NCBI GenBank assembly: GCA_036013505.1
Contig: CP107851.1
Span: 5,730,001-5,794,000, forward strand
Length of the DNA stretch: 64,000 nucleotides
Direction of reading: 5' to 3'
From: Streptomyces sp. NBC_00510
Lineage (GTDB): Bacteria > Actinomycetota > Actinomycetes > Streptomycetales > Streptomycetaceae
Shown here: positions 1 to 8,737 of the stretch, one piece after another
Position numbering within the stretch: the first letter of the stretch is position 1
How the letters are laid out: every line of letters starts with the position of its first letter
Position numbers and translations under genes: made by a program
The notes under the pieces: generated by a model
What the model saw: only the letters and a program-made list of their open reading frames with translations
The model's database searches: none
What the model was told of the DNA's origin: nothing

Positions 1-1595
1 GCCACGATCGGCCCGGCGGAGTCGCCGCCGTGCCCGCCCTCCAGGACCATCCCGGCGGCGGCGACGTCACCGCGGTAGGCGAGGAACCACCCATTGGGCT
101 GTTCCTGGCCGCCGACCTCCGCGGAGCCGGTCTTGGCGCCGACGTCGCCGTAGACCCCGCGCATCGCGCCGGCGGCGGTGCCGCTCGACGCGGTCAGCCG
201 CATCATCGACTTGAGGTTGCTCCGCACGCCGGACGGGAGGGCGCTGCCCGCCTTCGCGAGGGGACCCTCGATCAGGTCGGCGGCCACCAGCCGGGGCTGG
301 CGGAACACCCCGTTCTGCACGGTGGCGGCGACGGAGGCCATGTTGAGCGGGCTCATCTGTATCTGGCCCTGGCCGATCATCTCCTCCGTCATCTCGTCGC
401 CCGGGCCGCCGGGGACTCGGCCGTCCCAGGCCGGGACGCCGACGTTCCAGGTCCGGCCGAAGCCGTAGTAGCGCTGGGCGACCGAGGGGACCGAGGACTG
501 GTCGAGGTGGCCGGCGAGCTTGATGAAGCCGGTGTTGCAGGAGATCGCGAAGTCCCGCTGGAAGGTGGCCGACGGGTCGGAGGAGCTCTCCACGTTGTGG
601 AACATCTTGCCGTTGTCGAAGTTCGCGGTCGCCGGGCACGGCGCCGGGGTGCCCGGGGACACGCCCTTCTCCAGCAGGGCGGTCGCGGTGACGACCTTGA
701 AGGTGGAGCCGGGGGCGACCTGCGCGTTGAAGGCGTTGTTGTTGTCGCTCGCCGGGTTGTTGGCGAAGGCGAGGATCTCGCCCGTGCCGGTCCTGACCGC
801 CGCGACCGAGGACTGGCTGCTGCGCTTGACCGCCTGCTCGGCGGCCTTCTGGAGCGTGGCGTCCAAGGTGGTGGGGAGCTTCGCGGCCGTGCCCTTGGTG
901 ATCACGTGCAGCGTCTGCCCGGGGCCGTCGGCGCCGTTCACCCAGGTCTCGATGCCCGCCTTGCCGCCGGAGAGCTTGGCCCCGTAGCGCTCGCGGAGCT
1001 GGGGCAGCACCGAGGCCAGGGACGGGTAGTCGTCGGCGTCCAGCTCCTTGCCGTTGCGGTCGACGACGACCACCGGCGGCGAGGCGGCCTCACCGGTCTC
1101 CAGCGACTGACCTGCCGTCAGTTTGGGGTGCAGCACCGCGGGTTGCCAGTCGACCAGGGGGCGATGGGTGGTCTCGCCGCGGAAGACGGTGAGGGCCGAG
1201 GAGTACGTCCACGTGGAGGACTTGCCCTGGTAGGAGAGCGAGGCCACGACCTTGAACGGCACCACGGCCCCCTGGGCCGCGCCCGGCGTCAGCCGTACGC
1301 GGGCGACGTGCGCCTGCTTCCGGTACGCGGACAGGTCCGTGGAGGCCTCCGCCGCGTCGTTGGTGAGGGCCCCCGCCGCGGTGGTGTCCCCCTTGGCCCA
1401 CGCGGCCAGGAAGTCCGCGGCGGTCTTCTTCACCTCCGCCGCGGTCGGCGGCCCGGTCTCCACCGGGGCGGCCTCCTTGGAGAAACCGCCGCCCCCGGCC
1501 AGCCCGTTGTAGATGTTGTACGCCCCGTACCCCGCGGTCCCCACCAGTCCCGCGGTCAGCGTGGCGACGATCCCCAGCTTCACACCTCGGCGCAT
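1..1595 (-). CDS. Class B penicillin-binding protein (3' end outside window)
   Basis: Peptidoglycan D,D-transpeptidase acting outside the membrane. The reading frame starts at ATG 1595 with a short basic stretch and one hydrophobic anchor (about residues 6-24), then an NTF2-like N-terminal domain of the MecA_N type, a dimerisation region, and the transpeptidase domain. The three active-site motifs are visible: S-T-F-K with the catalytic serine near residue 297, S-C-N at 352-354, and K-T-G-S near 488. About 531 codons are visible and the frame is still open at base 1, so only a short C-terminal piece can be missing. The NTF2-like domain resembles low-affinity PBPs such as PBP2a, a common architecture for Streptomyces accessory PBPs. 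No operon partner is visible; the next gene upstream (ending 1763) is a separate regulator on the same strand. Function is known for the family; resistance involvement would be inference. Confidence 0.93.
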   Translation of the reverse strand, partial: MRRGVKLGIVATLTAGLVGTAGYGAYNIYNGLAGGGGFSKEAAPVETGPPTAAEVKKTAADFLAAWAKGDTTAAGALTNDAAEASTDLSAYRKQAHVARVRLTPGAAQGAVVPFKVVASLSYQGKSSTWTYSSALTVFRGETTHRPLVDWQPAVLHPKLTAGQSLETGEAASPPVVVVDRNGKELDADDYPSLASVLPQLRERYGAKLSGGKAGIETWVNGADGPGQTLHVITKGTAAKLPTTLDATLQKAAEQAVKRSSQSSVAAVRTGTGEILAFANNPASDNNNAFNAQVAPGSTFKVVTATALLEKGVSPGTPAPCPATANFDNGKMFHNVESSSDPSATFQRDFAISCNTGFIKLAGHLDQSSVPSVAQRYYGFGRTWNVGVPAWDGRVPGGPGDEMTEEMIGQGQIQMSPLNMASVAATVQNGVFRQPRLVAADLIEGPLAKAGSALPSGVRSNLKSMMRLTASSGTAAGAMRGVYGDVGAKTGSAEVGGQEQPNGWFLAYRGDVAAAGMVLEGGHGGDSAGPIV

Positions 1596-1762
1596 GGCAC
1601 CGACCCTCCCCGTGGTCCCCCTGAACATGTTCAAAATTGAGGCAATGCAAGCGCACTCTACGGGACGGAGAGGGGCCTGAGGCCGTCGACCGGGTCACAG
1701 CTTCGGCACGCGCTTCCCATCGATCGGGAAAGTCCGCCGGTCGGGGCCGTCGCGCGGCGGGG

Positions 1763-4183
1763 TCACCGTTCCGGCCCGGGGGGCAGCCGTTCCTCGTCGG
1801 TGAGGGCCAGCTCCGCCCAGACGATCTTGCCTTCCGCGGTCCTGCGGACACCCCACCGCGTGCACAGCTCCGCGACGATCACCATGCCCCGGCCGCCCTC
1901 GTCGGTGGGGTCGGGACGGCGCGGCAGCGGCGGGCCCGGACCGGCGTCGAAGACCTCGCAGGCCAGCTTCATGTGCCGGATGAGCCGCAGCCGTACGGGT
2001 CCCGCCCCGTGCAGGACGGCGTTGGCCAGCAACTCCGCGACGATCTGCTCGGCGGCCGCCCGCAGCCGGTCCAGCCCCCAGGCGGACAGCTGCCGGGCCG
2101 CCTCGGCCCGCACCCGTCCGACCGCGGCCGGATCGGCGGGCATCTCCACGCTGAACACCCGGTCGGGGCTCAGCCGGCAGGTCTTGGCGAGCAGCAGGGC
2201 GACGTCGTCGTCCTGTCCGCGCTTGGGCAGCAGGTCGACCACCGCGGTGCACAGGTCCTCCAGCGATGTGCCCGGCGGCCGGCTGAGCGCGGTCCGCAGG
2301 CGCTCCAGGCCGTCGTCGATGTCACCGTCCCTGGTCTCCACGAGCCCGTCGGTGTACAGGGCGATCACGCTCCCCGCGGGCAGCTCCAGGTCGACCGACG
2401 GGAAGGACCGCAGTCCCACGCCCAGCGGCGCGCCGGCGGGGATCTCCGGGAAGCCCGCCGTGCCGTCCGGGGTGATGATCACCGGCGGGGGATGCCCGGC
2501 CCGGGCGATGGTCAGGCGCTCGTCGGTGGGGTCGTAGACCGCGTACAGGCAGGTGGCGCCGAGGATGCCGGCAGCGGGCGAGGGCTCGTCGGAGTCCTCG
2601 AAACCCAGCCGGACGACGAGGTCGTCCAGCGCGGACAGCAGCCGGTCGGGGGGCAGGTCCAGGCCGGCGAGGGTGCTCACCGCCGTGCGGATCCGCCCCA
2701 TGGCCGCGGCGGCGTTGAGCCCGTGCCCCACGACGTCCCCGACGACCAGGGCCACCCGGGCACCGGACAGCCGGATCACGTCGAACCAGTCGCCGCCCAC
2801 CCCGTCCTGTGTGTCCGCCGGGAGGTAGCGCCAGATCGTCTCCAGGGAGAACCCGGCGCTCGGCTTGCGGGGGAGCAGGCTGCGCTGCAGCGTCAGGGCC
2901 ATGGTGTGCTCGCGCGTGTAGCGGCGGGCGTTGTCCAGGCTGAGGGCGGCCCGGCTGACCAGCTCCTCCGCGAGCGTCCGGTCGTTCTCGTCGAACGGCG
3001 TGGGGTTCTCGCTGCGGACGAGCACGGCGACACCGAGGATCTCGTCCCGCGCGACGACCGGCAGGATCAGCAGGCTGTGCATCCCGAGGTCGAGGACCCG
3101 CTCCAGTCGCCGCGGGTCCTCCTCCAGCCACGTGCCGGGCTCGGTGTCCAGCTCCGCCTCCATGTACGTCCGGCCGGAGCTCAGCACCTCGATGAACGGC
3201 GAGTGCGGGGGGACGAAGACGGGGCTGCCGCGTGCGTAGAGCGATTCCCGGAAGTCGTGGTGGACCGAGGCGATCCCCGCCCGGTGGAAGACGGGGACGT
3301 TGCCGTCCTCCAGCGGGCCGAGCCGGGTGAGCGGGGCGTCACCGAGCCGCACCGATTCCGCGAGGTCGATCGTCGCGTAGTCGGCGAGCAGCGGCACCAG
3401 CAGGTCGGCGAGGTCCTGCGCGGTCTGCAGGACGTCCAGGTTGGTCCCGATGCTGGTCGCCGCGCGGCCGAGCACGGTCATGCGGTCCCTGGCCCGCCGG
3501 CTCTCGGTGACGTCCACGTTGACCGAGCAGACTCCGGCCCGGCCGTGGCGGACGTCCTCGATGCGGAAGACGGAGAGCGCGTACGCGCGGTGCCGCAGCC
3601 GGTCCAGCTGGCTCAGCTCCCGGTCGATCACCGGGACGCCGCTCTCCAGGACCTCGCGCAACAGGGCCTCGACCTGCTCGGTGTTCGCGTAGAGCGGTGA
3701 TTCGTCCAGGTGCCGGCCCAGGCGCTCCTCCCGGGAGAGGCCGAACGCCTCGGCCAGGGCGTCGTTCAGCCACGCGGTGCGCAGGTCGCTGTCCCAGATC
3801 GCCATCGGGAAGGGGCACAGCTCCGCGGCCGACTCCAGCACGGACGCAGGCACCCCGGCCGTCGCGACCAGCCAGTCCGTCGTGCCCGAGGCCCCCGGCA
3901 ACCCGGTCACCCGCAGGTCCACGTCCAGCCGCCCGCCGTTGCGGTGCCGCAACGCGACCGGACCGGCCCACTCCCACGTGAACCCCCGCGGCCCGCCCTC
4001 CGGGCCGCCCAGCAGCATCGAGGCCGGTCTGCCCAGGACGTCCGCCGCCGCGTACCCCAGCAGCCTCTGCGCGACCTCGGTCCAGCGGACGAGGACCCCC
4101 TCCGCGTCGACCACCGCCAGAGCCGCGCCGACGCTGTCGAGCGCCGACGCCTGACCGGGCACGTTGCGATCGGGGGCGGACAT
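1763..4183 (-). CDS. PAS-GAF-PP2C (SpoIIE-type) phosphatase with C-terminal HATPase domain
   Basis: Predicted cytoplasmic regulator of partner-switching (anti-sigma/anti-anti-sigma) type. In order the 806-aa protein has two PAS-like domains (about 15-120 and 130-250), a GAF domain (about 260-420), a PP2C/SpoIIE phosphatase (about 430-640; metal-binding signatures G-G-D-W-F-D, V-G-D-V-V-G-H-G and a D-D-D near its end) and a RsbW-like histidine-kinase-type ATPase (about 660-800). This allows one polypeptide to dephosphorylate an antagonist and phosphorylate it or bind a sigma factor. ATG 4183 was chosen because a GAGGG lies about 10 bases upstream; ATG 4192, GTG 4207 and ATG 4234 are in-frame alternatives. 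No sigma factor or antagonist gene is adjacent, so the partner is unknown. This is a very common Streptomyces family with many paralogues. Confidence 0.9.
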   Translation of the reverse strand: MSAPDRNVPGQASALDSVGAALAVVDAEGVLVRWTEVAQRLLGYAAADVLGRPASMLLGGPEGGPRGFTWEWAGPVALRHRNGGRLDVDLRVTGLPGASGTTDWLVATAGVPASVLESAAELCPFPMAIWDSDLRTAWLNDALAEAFGLSREERLGRHLDESPLYANTEQVEALLREVLESGVPVIDRELSQLDRLRHRAYALSVFRIEDVRHGRAGVCSVNVDVTESRRARDRMTVLGRAATSIGTNLDVLQTAQDLADLLVPLLADYATIDLAESVRLGDAPLTRLGPLEDGNVPVFHRAGIASVHHDFRESLYARGSPVFVPPHSPFIEVLSSGRTYMEAELDTEPGTWLEEDPRRLERVLDLGMHSLLILPVVARDEILGVAVLVRSENPTPFDENDRTLAEELVSRAALSLDNARRYTREHTMALTLQRSLLPRKPSAGFSLETIWRYLPADTQDGVGGDWFDVIRLSGARVALVVGDVVGHGLNAAAAMGRIRTAVSTLAGLDLPPDRLLSALDDLVVRLGFEDSDEPSPAAGILGATCLYAVYDPTDERLTIARAGHPPPVIITPDGTAGFPEIPAGAPLGVGLRSFPSVDLELPAGSVIALYTDGLVETRDGDIDDGLERLRTALSRPPGTSLEDLCTAVVDLLPKRGQDDDVALLLAKTCRLSPDRVFSVEMPADPAAVGRVRAEAARQLSAWGLDRLRAAAEQIVAELLANAVLHGAGPVRLRLIRHMKLACEVFDAGPGPPLPRRPDPTDEGGRGMVIVAELCTRWGVRRTAEGKIVWAELALTDEERLPPGPER

Positions 4184-4274
4184 ACGTGACATTCCCTCGG
4201 GATTCACGCTAGGTCCGTGGTCGTCCCCCTGCAAACGGTCACCGAGCAGGTCAGCGGCCCCGCGGCCGGGCGGG

Positions 4275-5981
4275 TCAGATCCAGGTGTCCAGCCACATCC
4301 GGTCGCGCCAGGCGTCCATGGGGATCGTCTGCCCGGTGTAGAGCGGGAAGAAGTAGATGAAGTTCCAGACGATCAGCAGCACCAGCGTGCCCGCGCCGAC
4401 CGCGCCCCACATGCGGCGGCGTTCGCTCGCGCCGGGGGGTCCGAGGATCGCGCCGAGCATCATCGCGACCGCGAGGCAGAGGAAGGGCACGAAGACGACC
4501 GCGTAGAAGAGGAAGATCGTCCGGTCCTGGTAGAGGAACCACGGGAGGTACCCGGCCGCGATGCCGCAGGCGATCGCGCCGGCGCGCCAGTCGCGGCGGA
4601 AGATCCAGCGGTACAGGACGTACAGCAGGGCGAAGCACCCGGCCCACCACAGCAGCGGGGTGCCGATGGCGAGCACCTCGCGGGCGCAGCCGCCGGCCGC
4701 GGTGCAGCCGTCCTCGCCGAGCTTGGGGGACTCGTAGAAGTACGACACCGGGCGGCCCAGGACCAGCCAGCTCCACGGGTTGGACTGGTAGGTGTGCGGG
4801 GAGTGCAGGTTGACGTGGAAGTCGTACACCTGCGCTTCGTAGTGCCACAGGCTGCGCAGCGCCGCCCAGGACCGGGAGGGGAAACCGCCGTCGCCCTTGG
4901 CCCAGTCACGGTCGTAGCCCTTGTCGGTGGTGAACCAGCCGAGCCAGGACAGCAGGTAGGTGACGACGGCGACGCCGACCATGGACAGGCCCGCCCACAG
5001 CCCGTCCAGCCAGAACGCCGTCAGCCGGGGGTAGCGGGCACCCGCCACGCGGCGGGCGCCGGCGTCCCACAGCACGGTGAGGACGCCGAACAGCGCCAGC
5101 ACGTACAGGCCGTTCCACTTGGTGCCGATGGCCAGGCCCAGGCAGAGCCCGGCCGCGATCCGCCACGGGCGGACGCCCAGCCACGTGAAGGAGGCGACGC
5201 GGTCGTCCGGGCGGCCCTCGGGCAGGGCGGCGGCGAGCCGGGCCCGTGCGCGGTCCCGGTCGATCAGCAGGCAGCCGAAGGCGGCCAGCACGAAGAACAT
5301 GACGACGAGGTCGAGCAGGGCGACGCGGCTCATCACGAAGTGCAGGCCGTCGACCGCCATCAGGCCGCCCGCGAGGCAGCCCAGCGCGGTCGAGCGGAAC
5401 AACCGGCGGCCGATCCGGCAGAGCATCAGCACCGACAGCGTCCCGAGCACCGCCATCGCGAAGCGCCAGCCGAAGGGGTTCAGCCCGAAGATCCACTCAC
5501 CGGAGGCGATCACCCACTTGCCGACCGGCGGGTGCACCACGTACGAGGGGGCGTCGGAGAGCGGGATGGAGGGCGGGGTGGCGAGGATCAGGTCGTTGGC
5601 CTTGTCCGGCCAGCTGCCCTCGTAGCCGTACTGCAGGAGCGACCAGGCGTCCTTCGCGTAGTACGTCTCGTCGAATATCACCGCGTGCGGGCTGCCCAGG
5701 TTCCAGAACCGCAGCAGGCCCGCGAAGAACGCCACGAGCAGCGGCCCGCCCCAGCCCGTCCAGCGGGCCAGCCGGCGCGCCGTCGCCGGGCCCACGCCGA
5801 GCGCCGCCCACGCCCGTGTCCCCGGCTCGGGGAACGGCGGGACCAGGCGCTCGCGCACGTCGGGGCGCGGGCGGTCCACGTAGCCGAAGCGGCGCAGCTG
5901 CCGCTGCCAGGGGCTCTGCTCCTCCGCGGCCTTGGGGGCGTCCTCGACCCGGTGCGCATGCGTCGCGGTGTCACTCGTCAC
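4275..5981 (-). CDS. Polyprenyl-phosphate-mannose protein O-mannosyltransferase (PMT family)
   Basis: Integral membrane glycosyltransferase expected to transfer mannose from polyprenyl phosphate mannose to secreted Ser/Thr-containing proteins, coupled to Sec export as in actinobacterial Pmt proteins. The 568-aa product has a hydrophilic N-terminus of about 75 residues, then a first membrane helix followed by F-D-E-T-Y-Y-A-K-D (D104/E105), the acidic pair of GT39 enzymes in the first external loop, and roughly ten more hydrophobic segments. The C-terminus contains the P-M-D-A-W region typical of actinobacterial members. GTG 5981 was taken as the start (sequence M-T-S-D-T); ATG 6005 is an in-frame alternative, and neither has a strong ribosome site. 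It diverges from rsmI with 114 bp between the two starts, a neighbourhood conserved in Streptomyces and mycobacteria. Confidence 0.93.
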   Translation of the reverse strand: MTSDTATHAHRVEDAPKAAEEQSPWQRQLRRFGYVDRPRPDVRERLVPPFPEPGTRAWAALGVGPATARRLARWTGWGGPLLVAFFAGLLRFWNLGSPHAVIFDETYYAKDAWSLLQYGYEGSWPDKANDLILATPPSIPLSDAPSYVVHPPVGKWVIASGEWIFGLNPFGWRFAMAVLGTLSVLMLCRIGRRLFRSTALGCLAGGLMAVDGLHFVMSRVALLDLVVMFFVLAAFGCLLIDRDRARARLAAALPEGRPDDRVASFTWLGVRPWRIAAGLCLGLAIGTKWNGLYVLALFGVLTVLWDAGARRVAGARYPRLTAFWLDGLWAGLSMVGVAVVTYLLSWLGWFTTDKGYDRDWAKGDGGFPSRSWAALRSLWHYEAQVYDFHVNLHSPHTYQSNPWSWLVLGRPVSYFYESPKLGEDGCTAAGGCAREVLAIGTPLLWWAGCFALLYVLYRWIFRRDWRAGAIACGIAAGYLPWFLYQDRTIFLFYAVVFVPFLCLAVAMMLGAILGPPGASERRRMWGAVGAGTLVLLIVWNFIYFFPLYTGQTIPMDAWRDRMWLDTWI

Positions 5982-6095
5982 CGGGCCATCGTAGGGAAGC
6001 CGCATGTGTATGTGCTGAGGACCGGGCCAACCGGGGGTACGCCGCCGTGCCGCGGCAGGCCCGGCCGGGTGTGCGGCGGGTGGGAGACTGGGGCG

Positions 6096-6980
6096 GTGAC
6101 TAGCTCCGCAGGACCGGCCGCAGGCGTACTCGTGCTCGCAGGGACCCCCATCGGTGACGTCGCCGACGCCCCGCCCCGGCTCTCCGCGGAGCTGGCCGGG
6201 GCCGACGTGATCGCCGCCGAGGACACCCGGCGGCTGCGCCGGCTCACCCAGTCCCTGGGCGTGACCACCACCGCCCGGGTCGTGTCCTACTTCGAGGGCA
6301 ACGAGACGGCCCGCACCCCGGAGCTGGTCTCGGCGCTGGAGGAGGGCGCCCGGGTGCTGCTCGTCACCGACGCCGGGATGCCCTCGGTCTCCGACCCCGG
6401 CTACCGGCTGGTCGCGGCGGCCGTCGAGCGCGACATCCGGGTGACGGCCGTCCCCGGACCGTCCGCCGTGCTGACCGCGCTCGCCCTCAGCGGCCTGCCC
6501 GTGGACCGCTTCTGCTTCGAGGGCTTCCCGCCCCGCAAGGCCGGCGAGCGGCGGGCCCGGCTGGGCGAGGCCGCGGGGGAGCGGCGCACCCTGGTGTACT
6601 TCGAGGCCCCGCACCGCCTCGCCGAGACCCTCGCGGCGATGGCCGAGGCTTTCGGCGCCGGGCGCCGGGCCGCCGTCTGCCGCGAGCTGACCAAGACCTA
6701 CGAGGAGGTGCGGCGCGGTCCCCTGGAGGAACTGGCGGCCTGGGCCGCCGAGGGGGTGCGCGGGGAGATCACGATCGTCGTCGAGGGCGCCCCGGAGACC
6801 GGGCCGCAGGAACTGGACGCCGCCGAGCTGGTGCGCCGGGTCCGGGTCCGTGAGGAGGCGGGGGAGCGGCGCAAGGAGGCGATCGCGGCCGTGGCGACGG
6901 AGGCGGGGCTGCCCAAGCGGGAGGTCTTCGACGCCGTGGTGTCCGCGAAGCACGCCGCGAACCAGCCCACAACCGGCTAA
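6096..6980 (+). CDS. rsmI: 16S rRNA (cytidine(1402)-2'-O)-methyltransferase
   Basis: SAM-dependent tetrapyrrole-methylase-fold enzyme that 2'-O-methylates C1402 in the 16S rRNA decoding centre. The 294-aa protein shows the family landmarks in order: L-A-G-T-P-I-G near the N-terminus, the A-E-D-T-R motif, L-V-T-D-A-G-M-P-S-V-S-D-P-G-Y for SAM binding, V-P-G-P-S-A, and F-E-G-F-P-P. A C-terminal helical segment rich in R/K (about 245-290) matches RsmI length. Start GTG 6096 places the conserved strand ten residues in; there is no clear Shine-Dalgarno, so the message may be leaderless or weakly initiated. It diverges from the PMT gene. Confidence 0.96.
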   Translation: MTSSAGPAAGVLVLAGTPIGDVADAPPRLSAELAGADVIAAEDTRRLRRLTQSLGVTTTARVVSYFEGNETARTPELVSALEEGARVLLVTDAGMPSVSDPGYRLVAAAVERDIRVTAVPGPSAVLTALALSGLPVDRFCFEGFPPRKAGERRARLGEAAGERRTLVYFEAPHRLAETLAAMAEAFGAGRRAAVCRELTKTYEEVRRGPLEELAAWAAEGVRGEITIVVEGAPETGPQELDAAELVRRVRVREEAGERRKEAIAAVATEAGLPKREVFDAVVSAKHAANQPTTG

Positions 6981-7134
6981 ACGCGGCGCGGTGCAAAGTC
7001 CTATCGTAGGAGAGGGAAAAACCTGGGCCGCCTGCTCGGCCCCGTGTCACATACTCCCCAAAACTGGCTCAAGAAAGGGCACCCCCGCTATCGCCGGCGC
7101 CTTCCCGGGCGTTCGCTGATGGAGGGAAGTCCCG

Positions 7135-7155
7135 CTCCGGACGCCTCGTCCGGAG
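7135..7155 (+). promoter_or_regulatory. 5'-leader hairpin before the Zn-ribbon-like gene
   Basis: An 8-bp perfect stem (CTCCGGAC paired with GTCCGGAG) with a 5-base loop ends 5 bases before the AGGAG ribosome-binding site at 7161-7165. It could influence translation or message stability of the gene at 7172; its function is inference only. Confidence 0.4.
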
Positions 7156-7171
7156 GGCAACAGGAGCTGCC

Positions 7172-7570
7172 ATGAGCGAGACCATCGGAACCGATGGCAC
7201 GGTTCGTGAGGCGTACGCCTTCGTCTGCATCAGCTGCGGACGCGGATGGGAGCAGGCGTACGAGATCGAGCACCACGTCGACGCACAGGGTCGCGAGGTC
7301 GTCTGGTACATGGCGGACGGCAAGCGTGTGCCGTCCCCGCTGACCCGGCCGACGTGCGTGGAGTGCGAGAGCCACAAGGTCCGCATCATGCGGGCCGGAC
7401 AGGTCTCCGATGTCGCCGGGTCGTGGTCGGCCACCGCGGCCGCCGGCCCCCTGCCGGCGGCCTCCGACATGCGCCGGGTGCCGGCCTCGCCCGCCGTGGA
7501 GGACGCCGAGCGCCGCGCACGGCACTGGTCGCCCCGCAACCTGCTGCACCGCAGGAGGGACGCCCGGTAG
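7172..7570 (+). CDS. Hypothetical protein with putative zinc-ribbon (CxxC pairs)
   Basis: Small cytoplasmic protein of 132 aa conserved in feel to Streptomyces proteins next to tatD. Two cysteine pairs are visible, C-I-S-C near residue 19-22 and C-V-E-C near 67-70, separated by about 45 residues, which suggests a single structural zinc site. The tail (about 105-132) is Arg/His rich. The ATG at 7172 follows an AGGAG with 6-base spacing, so the start is secure. No catalytic motif is visible and I do not recognise a function. It lies 31 bp upstream of tatD, and the two may be co-transcribed, although tatD has its own -10-like element. Confidence 0.75.
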   Translation: MSETIGTDGTVREAYAFVCISCGRGWEQAYEIEHHVDAQGREVVWYMADGKRVPSPLTRPTCVECESHKVRIMRAGQVSDVAGSWSATAAAGPLPAASDMRRVPASPAVEDAERRARHWSPRNLLHRRRDAR

Positions 7571-7601
7571 CCGCCGCGGCCCCCCGCCTAGGATCTGGGG
7601 C

Positions 7602-8507
7602 ATGCCCGAGCAGAACCAGAGCCAGAGCCGGCGCCCGAAGAAGGACGCGTCCGCCGCCCCTCCCCTCCCCGAACCGCTCGCGGTCCCGGTGGCGGACTCG
7701 CACACCCACCTCGACATGCAGGAGGGCGGCGTCGAGGAGGCGCTGGCGAAGGCGGCGTCCGTCGGCGTGACGACCGTGGTCCAGGTCGGCTGCGACGTCG
7801 ACGGCTCCCACTGGGCGGCACGCACCGCCGGGGCGTACGAGCAGGTGTGGGCGGCGGTCGCCCTGCACCCCAACGAGGCCCCCAGGATCGTCCACGGGGA
7901 CCCCGACGGCTGGAGCCGGCAGGGGGCGCGGCAGGCGGGCGGGCCGCCCGCGCTGGACGCCGCCCTGGCGGAGATCGACGCCCTCGCCGCGCTGCCCCAG
8001 GTGCGCGGCGTCGGCGAGACCGGGCTGGACTACTTCCGCACCGGGCCCGACGGCGTCGAGGCCCAGCAGTACTCCTTCCGCCGCCACATCGACATCGCCA
8101 AACGGCACGGCAAGGCCCTGGTCATCCATGACCGCGAGGCCCACGCCGACGTGCTGCGCATCCTCGACGAGGAGGGGGCGCCCGGCACCGTCGTCTTCCA
8201 CTGCTACTCCGGCGACGCGGAGATGGCCAAGCTCTGCGCCGACAAGGGCTACTACATGTCCTTCGCCGGCAATGTCACCTACAAGTCCGCCCAGGACCTG
8301 CGCGACGCGGTCGCCGTCGCCCCCGCCGAGCTCCTCCTGGTCGAGACCGACGCGCCCTTCCTCACCCCCGTACCGCACCGCGGCCGCCCCAACGCCCCGT
8401 ACCTGATCCCGGTCACCGTGCGGGCCATGGCCGCCGCCCGGGGCGCCGCGGAGGACGAGCTCGCCGCGGCCGTCGGGGCCAACACGGCCCGGGCCTTCGG
8501 CTACTGA
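7602..8507 (+). CDS. tatD: TatD-family metal-dependent DNase/hydrolase
   Basis: TIM-barrel amidohydrolase-superfamily enzyme; characterised TatD proteins are Mg-dependent 3'-5' exonucleases active on ssDNA and damaged ends, and some act as D-aminoacyl-tRNA deacylases. The 301-aa product carries the metal ligands in order: D-S-H-T-H-L-D (about 30-36), G-E-T-G-L-D-Y, V-I-H-D-R-E-A, H-C-Y-S-G and E-T-D-A-P-F. An extra Lys/Arg/Gln-rich 25-residue N-terminus precedes the barrel, as in other actinobacterial members. No Shine-Dalgarno precedes ATG 7602; instead TAGGAT (7589-7594) lies seven bases upstream, the arrangement of a leaderless Streptomyces message. It opens the conserved tatD-rpfB-rsmA-ispE block. 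Confidence 0.95.
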   Translation: MPEQNQSQSRRPKKDASAAPPLPEPLAVPVADSHTHLDMQEGGVEEALAKAASVGVTTVVQVGCDVDGSHWAARTAGAYEQVWAAVALHPNEAPRIVHGDPDGWSRQGARQAGGPPALDAALAEIDALAALPQVRGVGETGLDYFRTGPDGVEAQQYSFRRHIDIAKRHGKALVIHDREAHADVLRILDEEGAPGTVVFHCYSGDAEMAKLCADKGYYMSFAGNVTYKSAQDLRDAVAVAPAELLLVETDAPFLTPVPHRGRPNAPYLIPVTVRAMAAARGAAEDELAAAVGANTARAFGY

Positions 8508-8670
8508 CACCACGTCGCGCGGTTCGCGCGGTCGGCGTAACACGGTTGTCCGATTCCGGACGCCCGGCGGCCGCGCCGAGGGCCTCCGGGGGCGGCGCAG
8601 GGCGCGCCGACCACGGTCACGCAGGGTGTCGCGGTCCCTTCGTCCGGCGACACGGCGTGACCGTCGGGCT

Positions 8671-8722
8671 TTGGAGAGTGACGAATCCTCCGCTATGGTC
8701 CCGGTTCGGTCCGATCGGACCG
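8671..8722 (+). promoter_or_regulatory. Putative rpfB promoter with 16-bp perfect palindrome at the transcription start
   Basis: TTGGAG (8671-8676) and TATGGT (8694-8699) are separated by 17 bases. Directly after the -10, CGGTCCGATCGGACCG (8707-8722) is a perfect 16-bp dyad ending four bases before the GGAGG ribosome site at 8727-8731. It would sit at the transcript start, either as a repressor operator or as a 5' hairpin sheltering the ribosome site. Promoter assignment is by eye. Confidence 0.45.
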
Positions 8723-8737
8723 GGCCGGAGGTACGCC

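Noticed and set aside
4164..6095. Plus-strand frame extending about 640 codons upstream of the rsmI start
   Set aside because: It is antisense to the PMT gene and RsmI homology starts at GTG 6096.
8508..8737. Cyclic-di-AMP (ydaO-type) riboswitch considered in the rpfB leader
   Set aside because: Such switches precede some Streptomyces rpf genes, but I could not identify the conserved core here and the predicted promoter leaves only about a 30-base leader.
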